Shown piece after piece: positions 48,144 to 56,800 of a stretch of 64,000 nt of DNA. This stretch comes from Halichondria panicea. Its lineage: Eukaryota > Porifera > Demospongiae > Suberitida > Halichondriidae. The stretch is taken from NCBI RefSeq assembly GCF_963675165.1, contig NC_087382.1, forward strand, positions 3,201,963-3,265,962. Direction: 5' to 3'. The number at the start of each line of letters is the position of its first letter. Position 1 is the stretch's first letter. The position numbers were made by a program, and so were the translations under genes. The notes under the pieces were generated by a model that searched no databases, had not been told where the DNA came from, and was given only the letters and a program-made list of their open reading frames with translations.

Positions 48144-51100
48144 CCCCACACACACACACATACACACACGCACACACACACACACACAGTCGTGATTGTG
48201 AACAAGTAGCCAAATTCTCGTCATTAAAAGAGTCGGCCAAGTGTGTCCCTCTAAGCTCCGCCCACCTTCCGTCCGTGTGCTTCTACACTCTTATCAACAC
48301 TTTTGGGAGGTGGGGCCTCATAATCAGATTATCATGCATAAAAATGTCGTATAGCGCCAAATTTTCGAGGCAAATAATTTTCACGGATTTACCTGAACCT
48401 CGAAAGTCAAAACCATTGTGTATATAAAGGCTATGTGAAATATTAGGTACCTCAAACATTTGCAATAGTTTAATATCCATCATGATTTATCCAAAATCAG
48501 AGTGTACATTTTATCTTTTATCTGATTGAACCAACCTACGTATTTCTGTCACTTGACGATACTTAATTTCCCCCCCAGCCTGAATGCAGTCAGTATTGCT
48601 GACGATGCAACTTTACTGGCCGGCTCATTTAACGACTCCATTGTCAGAGTTTGGACTTTGACCCCTAAGAAGCTGTGCTCTCTCAAACCACCCTCACACA
48701 TGCAACAAATCAGTTTGGCAGCAGGTACGAAACTTTTTTTTATCGTTGTTTGAACGGCCATAACTTTAGTTCCGTTGGTATTTCTGAAAGCTTAGAGATA
48801 AGCCTTTCAGATGATGTGTTAAAATCCACAAGTCTATTTTGCCGATGTTCTTTGTCCAAAAATAGGAAATTATTGCCCGTTCAAAAATTTGAGATTTGAG
48901 CATACCATCTTAAAGACCTCCTTCTAAGTTTTCAAAATTGTGACCATCAGAACTCTAGTTACAGAGCCGACTCTAAACGAAGAGGGACCAAGCAAGTCAC
49001 ATCATGTTGTGTGTGTAGGTAGTCAAGGAGTGCACACGCTAATTACTGGTACAAAATCGTGTAGACAAAATAACTTAACGTGACAGTTCCAAAACGTGCA
49101 GACACTGTACTAATACACTGGTGTAGGATTTAATAGCTTGTCGAGAAACATGCTAAACGTGCCGATGCATTCGTTGTTTGGATGTACGTACAATCAATTA
49201 TTGCTGATTAATTAATTGAGAGCGCGTGGCATCAATTGATGACAAGATGAGAATATGTACCGTCTTTTATCGTGCAGTAACTTTGTATGTGCAATCATGT
49301 AATGATTATTGTTGCTATTGTTTTCACGTGTGAATTAAATAAATCATCTCATTGGCAATTAAAAACCTCTTCTCCCATGCAATACATGTGTATGTATAGT
49401 TTCTTTCTTCTTTCCAATTGATACAGTGTTTTAATCTTGCTCTTCAGCCTCAGGCAGTTGTGTACAATAGCCCTGTATGTGATTTTTTGTTTTGCTTGTG
49501 AAACATAATAATCTACAGTTTGCATTATTATACTTTCTCTTTCTCTTTCCAGAGGATGTCTTAGACAGAATTATGGATTTGAGGTAGGTGTACAACTAAC
49601 TTGTATACCTTTATTAGATTACGCCCTCACAACATTTCCACATTACTACATACTCACCATTACATAGTAATCCACCCACGCACACACCCACACACATACC
49701 ACACACACACACCCACACACATCCACACACCCACACACACCACACACACACACACCCCACACCCACACACATCCACACACACACACACAGCTCTGGTTCA
49801 GACGTCCGCCAGTTAATTGGACACAACGGGCCAGTATTCTCGACCTCGTTCAATCCCGATAACTCGTTCCTGATATCAGGTTCCGAGGACGGCACTGGTA
49901 AGTTATTACCGTACCTCAGGTTTCAAATGCGACGTTCTTCGATTGTAAATTTCGAATTTTCGTATATTCACAATCGAAAGAAACTGCAATTCGCAATAGT
50001 TAACGCAATCAATGCTTGTACAGTGTCATTTGCAATCGATTAACCTTTCATTCTAAACCCAATATAAGGTCATTTTACTCTATTGACACAACTCCTCCGC
50101 CTATAGTTCGACTGTGGAGTCTGCAGACATTTTCCGCTCTGGTTTGTTTTAAAGGCCACAACTATCCGGTGTGGAGTGTTCAGTTTAGGTAAGTTATCTG
50201 TTAATATGCGTTGTGGTTAGTTGCTAGTTTTAAATAGTGCAGTGGAAATAGTATGTTTATCAGTGGCTTCCTGGATACTGTATACCAACAGTGACTGTAC
50301 TTGTATTATAGAGGGTGGCCTGCTAACACAAGTTCAAACACATGCTATGGAGACTTTGGGGCCCATTAACCTGGCTGTATTATAGAGGGTGGCCTGCTAA
50401 CACAGGTCCAAACACATGCTATGGAGACTTTGGGGCCCATTAACCTGGCTGTATTATAGAGGGTGGCCTGCTAACACAAGTTCAAACACATGCTATGGAG
50501 ACTTTGGGGCCCATTAACCTGGCTGTATTATAGAGGGTGGCCTGCTAACACAGGTTCAAACACATGCTATGGAGACTTTGGGGCCCATTAACCTGGCTGT
50601 ATTATAGAGGGTGGCCTGCTAACACAGGTCCAAACACATGCTATGGAGACTTTGGGGCCCATTACCTGGCTGTATTATAGAGGGTGGCCTGCTAACACAA
50701 GTTCAAACACATGCTATGGAGAGACTTTGGGACCCATTAACCTGGCTGTATTATAGAGGGTGGCCTGCTTTTATAAAGATGATCACAACACATTCTCATG
50801 ATAAGTATACATGCAGTCCGACCGGCTTCTACTTCGTGAGTGGATCACATGATCGTACGGCTCGGGTGTGGTCAACGGAGCATATCCAACCAATCAGAAT
50901 ACTCGCTGGACACCTTAGCGACGTTGACGTAAGACTGTATCCCTCATACAGTAAAATAATATAGACGCCCAAAAATTAATCACAACAATTTTAGGTGTGA
51001 ACAATTTGAAAATGTAATAGAAGTAATTTTGCGTAATTTGTGTAATTGTATAACATTTTTGTAATTAGTTGCTTAGCATGTTACCTAGTCCAAGTATTCG

Positions 51101-53396
51101 ATAACACGCAATTGCTCTGATCCTTGCAGTGTTGCCAGTTCCATCCCAACGGGAATTATATAGCGACGGGGTCATGTGATCGCAGTGTGAGACTATGGGA
51201 TATCCTCTCTGGTCAGTGTGTTCGAATCTTCACAGGTCATAAGGTACACACACACAGATAATCAATACGGCTATATAATTATGTATTCTTTGTTTGCACA
51301 ACCACCCACACACACACACTCTCTCTCTAGCTTACACCCACACACACACACCACACAACACCCACCCACCCCCCCCACACACACACCACACAAGACACAC
51401 CACACAACATCCACCCCACACACACACACAGGGCTCTATCCAAACGCTGGCTTTCTCCCCCGATGGCAAGTACCTTGCATCTGCAGGTCAGTACAGTGAT
51501 TTCACGCATGTAGAGGAATTAGAGCTACTACATAATTATTGTCTGGAAGATGTATGAAACAATATGTGAGTGAATATTGCCTCCCCCGGATGTTATTCCC
51601 TAGAGAATAACGAACGTTATTCAGTGGGAGAGAGGCATTACACTAGGGAGTAACGTCTCCCCCCTCCTCCCTGGACGTTATTCAGTGGGAGGAGACATTA
51701 CACTAGGGAGTAACGTCTCCCCCCTCCTCCCTGGATGTTATTCAGTGGGAGAGAGGCATTACACTAGGGAGTAACGTCTCCCCCCCCCCCTCCCTGGACG
51801 TTATTCAGTGGGAGGGAGACATTACACTAGGGAGTAACGTCTCCCCCCTCCTCCCCGAACGTTATTCAGGGGGAGGGAGACATTACACTAGGGAATAACG
51901 TCCGGGGGAGACATTATTCAGTAGTATTAAAGTCAATATGAATGTTAGATACTCTCCTAGTATAAAATTAATTGGCTATTAATAGCACGTCGAGTAACAA
52001 GCGAGGTGAAGTCGAGTGCTATTAACCTTGCCAGTATTTGTTATGAGTGCCTTATTGCATTTCCAATCGTTTATGATGCAGTAGTTTTAGTAATATTTTC
52101 CACCGAGGCTATTATTCGAAAACTCAGCCCCCGTGCGATTACTCGCTACGTAAGTAATTGCACATTGTCAATGACGACGTGCAATTACTGGTCCAGATAT
52201 GGTACGGAATTCTTTACTGTACCACAAATTCCAATGCATACGATTATTATCTATACCTAAAAGCCCACTATTGTTGTGTTTAGACCAGCTCTCTCGTACA
52301 GCAGATCAAATTAAGTGAATTTCCGTAATTTTTATAATTTTGATATTTTCTGCACAGGTGCGGACAAGCGTATCTTGATCTGGGACATCGGCTCTGCCTC
52401 ACAGCAGTGTGAGCTAAGGGGACACAAGGACACAGTGTATCAGCTCGTGTTTAGTCGGGACGGAGCGCTACTGGCCTCAGGGGGAGGGGACAACACGGTG
52501 AAATTATGGGATGTTGCAGCTTTCGTGGATGACGATAAAGCGATGGAGCCCCTCAGATGGTGTGTAATTCTATTGGAGTTACTTTATACATGTAATAGTA
52601 TAATACCGTATAGCGGGTATTTTCATTGGTGATTGTTTCGTGTGAACTGCCCAATTAAATCTGGTGATTTGTACAGCTCAGAATACGTTGCGGTAGACTA
52701 ATTTCATAGTTTTAATTTCGTATGATACTTTTGGGGATTGATACAGAATTGAGAGACTGTTTCATTTATTTAGGACACCTGCGTGCCTGTATGGCCTTTA
52801 TATCGATCGCAGTAGGCTTTTCAGGGTTGTCCATTCAATGGTTCGGGGACTCTTTCAGCTACCATAACTTGAATTTTGTGCATTCAATTTCAACAATTTT
52901 CTGATTTTCTGAAAGCTTAGAAAGAGACCTTTCAAATAGTATCATCAAAGTTCATATTTGGGAGATAAAAAAAATTTGCCAATTTCAGCCGAATACCATG
53001 GTCCAAGGCCAAAAAATGCAAATTATGCTCCCTCTCAAAAATTAGATTTTTTTTACTCATTTGAAAGGTCTCTTTCCATGCTGTTAGAAAATCATAACAT
53101 TTTTGAAGTTACGACTGTTGAAAGATATTCAAGCAATCCTTAAAAGGGGCTATATCTGCATGAGGAACTGAATATTATAATAGCTGTTGGTCACACCCCC
53201 TTCCCCCCTGCACACACACACACACCCCCCACACACACACCCCCACACACACACACACCCCACACACACACCACCCACACACACACACCCCACACATAGT
53301 TTGCTGGGCAGCTACCCCACCAAGTCCACCTCTGTGCACTGTCTACACTTCACCAGGAGGAACCTGCTATTAGCAGCCGGACCATTCAATACTTAG
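38408..53396 (+). CDS. TAF5: TAF5, TFIID (possibly SAGA-type) WD40 subunit
   Basis: Scaffold subunit of TFIID. Exons: 38408-38488, 40004-40095, 40342-40380, 44229-44268, 44842-44920, 45815-45938, 46867-46930, 47169-47301, 47439-47551, 47693-47720, 47815-47881, 48190-48309, 48579-48724, 49553-49583, 49791-49897, 50107-50188, 50817-50928, 51130-51243, 51432-51486, 52358-52559, 53300-53396. Phases close at 1926 nt, 641 aa; human TAF5 (800 aa) has a longer low-complexity N-terminus. Order: LisH ([20 protein letters not shown]), NTD2 ([17 protein letters not shown] ... VFDGTPRSK), Lys-rich linker and [13 protein letters not shown], then WD repeats ([51 protein letters not shown]) and the family ending [11 protein letters not shown]. 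The exon ending at 45938 uses a GC donor. Intron 3 (3.8 kb) contains a POU-homeobox exon. Confidence 0.95.
41576..43127 (+). CDS. POU-homeodomain transcription factor exon, nested in TAF5 intron 3
   Basis: DNA-binding transcription factor. The open frame runs from the acceptor tccttgcag (41575) to TAA at 43127 without introns. Seen: a Ser/Thr-rich N-terminal part; a POU-specific domain at about 42366-42592 ([44 protein letters not shown]); a linker; and a homeodomain at about 42654-42835 ([12 protein letters not shown], then helix 3 [15 protein letters not shown]). The VWFC signature is diagnostic of POU homeodomains. FT.Q and WFCNKRQ resemble class VI, whereas the POU-specific domain is closer to other classes, so the class is left open. 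Start: the first ATG in the exon, at 41814, is in frame and would give 437 aa, but the coding-like frame extends upstream to the acceptor, so a 5' exon is expected. That exon could be TAF5 exon 3, whose phase fits. Confidence 0.88.
43128..44228. other. rest of TAF5 intron 3 downstream of the POU stop
   Basis: Holds the putative POU 3' UTR, a G-run near 43600, and the plus-oriented 103-bp dispersed repeat (43726-43828). No further coding signal is visible. Confidence 0.5.
43726..43828 (+). repeat. 103-bp dispersed repeat, direct copy
   Basis: Inverted partner of 37116-37218, almost identical. The two copies face each other across the CASC3/TAF5 divergent promoter and the POU exon. Confidence 0.85.
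44449..44513 (+). repeat. 74-bp repeat family, single copy
   Basis: ggctgtattatagagggtgg, ggcctgctaacactggtcca and acacatgctatggagac in order, as in the array at 50285-50770. Lies in TAF5 intron 4. Confidence 0.75.
45488..45572 (+). repeat. 74-bp repeat family, single copy
   Basis: ccaacagtggctgtattata followed by gagggtggtctgct and acacatgctatggagagac; a slightly diverged copy in TAF5 intron 5. Confidence 0.75.
46593..46800. mobile_element. MITE family A, copy 5
   Basis: Begins TACCGTATAGCG and ends CCCGCTATATACGATA. The interior closely follows copy 30552-30768 (ttcgctgattaagcat, accgcggacatttata). Lies in TAF5 intron 6. Confidence 0.7.
48046..48189. repeat. (CA)n microsatellite at a TAF5 acceptor
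   Basis: About 145 bp of CA repeats with CG, TA and C-run interruptions. The last CAG unit is the acceptor of the TAF5 exon 48190-48309. Confidence 0.95.
48749..48960 (+). repeat. distant relative of the 345-bp dispersed repeat
   Basis: Shares the words ttctgaaagcttagag and cctttcagatgatg with the units near 52830 and 55335, but is much diverged. Lies in TAF5 intron 13. Confidence 0.4.
49677..49790. repeat. (CA)n-rich tract at a TAF5 acceptor
   Basis: CACACC/CACACA mixture ending with the acceptor of the TAF5 exon 49791-49897. Confidence 0.9.
50285..50770 (+). repeat. tandem array of a 74-bp unit (about 6 copies)
   Basis: Unit starts at 50371, 50445, 50519, 50593, 50666 and 50742 (ctggctgtattatagagggt), preceded by a partial unit from about 50285. 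The spacing is 74, 74, 74, 73 and 76 bp. Copies differ by a few bases (aggtcc against agttca). Lies in TAF5 intron 16; dispersed single copies occur at 31500, 32880, 44449 and 45488. Confidence 0.95.
51300..51431. repeat. (CA)n-rich tract at a TAF5 acceptor
   Basis: CA repeats with CCC interruptions that end in the acceptor of the TAF5 exon 51432-51486. Confidence 0.9.
51590..51915 (+). repeat. tandem array of a 60-62-bp unit (about 5 copies)
   Basis: The core gggagtaacgtctccccc recurs at 51646, 51706, 51767 and about 51829, and as a diverged form near 51890, each with gttattcagtgggag and gacattacacta between. AACGTT-type palindromes and opposing gggag/ctccc words give each unit dyad symmetry. 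Lies in TAF5 intron 19. Confidence 0.92.
52831..53135 (+). repeat. 345-bp dispersed repeat, diverged copy
   Basis: Matches the unit at 55335-55679 over caatggttcggggactcttt, ataacttgaatt, ttctgaaagctta and gacctttcaaat in order. Lies in TAF5 intron 20. Confidence 0.7.
53205..53298. repeat. (CA)n-rich tract at the last TAF5 acceptor
   Basis: CA repeats interrupted by CCCC, ending in tag, the acceptor of the terminal TAF5 exon at 53300. Confidence 0.9.
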
Positions 53397-53630
53397 TTAA
53401 CAAAACACAAACATTGCACTTAACACCGAAAATAGTATTATTCAAATTTCACTGTAAAAATAACTAGAATTAATACGTAATAATTAATTTTTTGTACACA
53501 CATTTTTGGCGTCATAAAATCATGCATGCACTGATTAGTTTAACTTGCTTATAATTATTACTGAGATCTTGTTACATAATATAGCGATGGTACATTTAAT
53601 TTACTGCATGCACTGTCAAACCATTATTTA

Positions 53631-53673
53631 AATTAGTCGATCTTTACCACAGTATGGTAAAGATCGACTAATT
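53631..53673. repeat. perfect 19-bp-arm hairpin
   Basis: aattagtcgatctttacca, loop cagta, then the exact inverse. Weaker pairing continues outwards (attattta / taaaataat) for about ten more bases. It lies before the plus-strand AATAAA, so it would fall in the TAF5 3' UTR. Confidence 0.9.
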
Positions 53674-53714
53674 AAAATAATTACATTGAATATAGGCCTC
53701 AAATGTGAGATGTC

Positions 53715-53720
53715 AATAAA
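53715..53720 (+). promoter_or_regulatory. candidate TAF5 polyadenylation signal
   Basis: AATAAA, 319 bases after the TAF5 stop on the same strand and before the ODAD4 stop codon. Confidence 0.5.
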
Positions 53721-53803
53721 ATTAATGTTTGAAACAGCCAACTGCAACATGTACACGTACATATTATAACAGTGACAGAGCTAGTATATATCGTTCTCCA
53801 GAG

Positions 53804-56800
53804 TTAATGAGCAGGGTCCACCTCAATGTTACCCTCCTCCTCCTCCTCTTGAAGGGGTGTGGCCTCTTGAGGGGGTGTGGCCTCCTCTATTGTACGAGTG
53901 TTGACTTCCTCGAGAGCTATCTGGATAGCGTCTTGAGAGGGTTGGTCTTCTAACAGCTTGGCTAACTCCAGGGCTTGCTTGAACCGCTGTACTGCAGCCT
54001 GGAGGTCCCCCAGCTTGGCTGTGTATGTGTGTATGTGGTTGGATATAGTAAATGTTTAGGTTCACAGCTGCAAAGGGGAAGAAAAAAAAATTGCCCTTGT
54101 AGTAAATGTGATAGTTTTCCTATGGCCCTTGACTACTATTTATTAGTGCCAATAAACTGCTTGTAGTCATGTACATAACTATCAACATTGTCAATTAGTA
54201 TTATAATTTCCCTTTGCAGTTTGGCCCTGATGATAATTATGAATAATGGCAATCTAAATTGTGGTTTTGCTGTTTGCACACAGAATTTCTCTGTGTAATG
54301 AGTTACAAGTACATTATACTAGTCCTATAACGATAACTCACATTCAGCTTGAGCGATAAGTACACTTGCGTTGAGTTGCCACATCTGATCATCAGCTTCT
54401 TTAGCTGAGCTCAGACTCTTCTCCCCGAGGTCTCTAGCCTCAGTGAACCTGCAGGGGACATAGAAACAGTGCATAACCAACGTACTGGCGTGTTTCTCAG
54501 GATTTTGCACAAGTGGATGAAATGTGGGTTTCAAATAATTATTAAGGCAGGTAATTGCAGATATCAATCACACCTAAACTAATATTGAATGTACAGTACT
54601 ATCTATTATTATGATCAACAAACTTGTTTAATTCCAGATGACAACGTCCCAGCTCGTGGTAGAGCCACGTGCTCTCTTCAGCTGTCTTCACAAGGGGAAT
54701 CTTACGAGTCCAACTGTGTGTGTGTGTGTGTGGGTGTGTGTGGGGGGGAGGTACGTATATGAAAACCTACAGAATATACATGCTTTCATTTTAGGAATTA
54801 GACGCTCTAAACAAAAGTAATGGATAGTCAACACTCAAGACTGCATGGTCAGCATCATAGCTACTATAAGCTCATTACTGTGTATGAAGTTAATTTGCTC
54901 ACAATTTTACTGCCATGTCAAATTGACCCATCACAGAATAGACTCTGCCAATGTTGTCCAGAGCACGGCCTTGGATGTCAGACAAGTCCCTACAATTAGA
55001 CGTGCAAACATAATAATTATCAGCAAGACTGAAATAATGATGTGGCAAAGATCACAATTACCGTATTACTAGAATTTTTGCAAGCATCAAACATTTGCGA
55101 ACTTTGCGATGGTTGATCAATTCGCAACATTAAAATCCGCAAAACACCTAAATTATTACTAGTAAATACACACGATCCTTACCAGAACACAATAGTTAGA
55201 TCGCAAAGTGTCAAATTGTCTGCTCATTTGGCTCATTCACAAAGGTTTTTCACCCGCAAAATATTCTAGTAATACGGTAGTCATGCATTAATCCCTCTAT
55301 CATACAGTGGTGGTGCTAAGACACTCTATAATTATCATTTGAAAGGTCGCTTTCTAAGCTTTCAGAAAATTATAATATTTTTGACATTGGATGAACGGTA
55401 CTCAAGTTAATGGCTGTTGAAAGATGTTCCCCCTCCACAATTTAATCAATGGTTCGGGGACTCTTTCAGCTGCTATAACTTGAATTCTGTGGATCCAATG
55501 TCAAAAATTTTATGATTTTCTGAAAGCTCAGAAAAAGACCTTTCAAATGGTGTCATCAAACTTCGTATTTGAGAGATTAAAGTATTTGCCAATTTGGCGA
55601 TACCATGGATTATAGCCCATGGTCCGAGGCCGAAAAATGTCAAATTTAGGCTCCGAAAAAGTATTGGATTGAAACATATCATTTGAAAGGTCTCTTTCTA
55701 AGCTTTCAAAAAATTAGAATATTTTTGACATTGGATGAACGGTACTCAAGTTAATGGCTGTTGAAAGATGTTCCCCTTCCACAATTTAATCATAGATTGA
55801 AGAGTTAGAGGGATAGGAAACGGTTTGTATCTCGAGTAACATCCGCGCTACGGTGCGGTTTAATCGAGGCCATCACAACAATATCTATTTCTACACTCAG
55901 TGCATAATAAACTACAAGTAACTGTGCTTAGTCCGTGCAACTCACTTATATTTCAAGGTCTATACCTATTGTAGTAGTCATAACCAGCACGCTTACACGT
56001 TACATGTTCCAATAGCTCTAAAACAGCCTTGGGAACATATAACTTTATTGGAAAGTCTCTTTTTACTGGGTGTGGTCAGTCATTAGCAAGTACTACACGT
56101 GGCTCATGGACTAGGCGTGTTTTAAGTTGCTGAAAGAGATTATGTCTCGAGGAAACACAGCTTTGGGAGTTACCCGGCAAAAGTGTGCTTAATAGCCTCG
56201 TTCATAGGGCGTAGCGCGGATAATTTTCGAGGCTTCACTGCAGATTCAATGTAAAATCATCACGTGCACCACTCCGTTTCCTATCCCTCTCTCTTCAATC
56301 TATGATTTAATCAATGGTTCGGGGACTCTTTCAGCTGCTATAACTTGAATTCTGTGGATCCAATGTCAAAAATTTTATGATTTTCTGAAAGCTCAGAAAA
56401 AGACCTTTCAAATGGTGTCATCAAACTTCGTATTTGAGAGATAAAAGTATTTGCCAATTTGGCGATACAATGGATTATAGCCCATGGTCCGAGGCCGAAA
56501 AATGTCAAATTTAGGCTCCGAAGAAGTTTTGGATTGAAACATAATTATGGGGAAACAGTGGGAGCAATTGCTAAAATATTTTCTGACAGGGGAGACGCTA
56601 AATAATTATATAAGTGTAGGGCAGTCTCTCTTACTCGTCCTCTGAGATCTTGAGGTCCTGCAAGTGGTTCTTGAGAGCAGCTTCTGCCTCTCCCAGTTCC
56701 AACTGAGCATTGCCAATACAAGAGTGTAGACTGGCTAGGAATTCACTCTTGTTTGGCAGGTCTTTGTCTGCTAGGCCGTGTACTGTCTTCATTAGCTTCT

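Larger units (their letters stand above)
53397..53803. other. intergenic region between convergent TAF5 and ODAD4
   Basis: 407 bp between the two stop codons, very AT-rich. It contains a perfect hairpin (53631-53673) and a plus-strand AATAAA (53715-53720). No coding frame. Confidence 0.6.

Noticed and set aside
47882-48427. 181-codon ORF covering a TAF5 exon
   Set aside because: Only the part 48190-48309 is exon; the rest is the (CA)n tract and intron, and the chosen phase is not that of TAF5.
50285-50770. Possible CRISPR-like array because of regular spacing
   Set aside because: The whole 74-bp unit is conserved with no variable spacers, it lies in an intron of an animal gene, and single copies are dispersed elsewhere: an ordinary satellite-type repeat.
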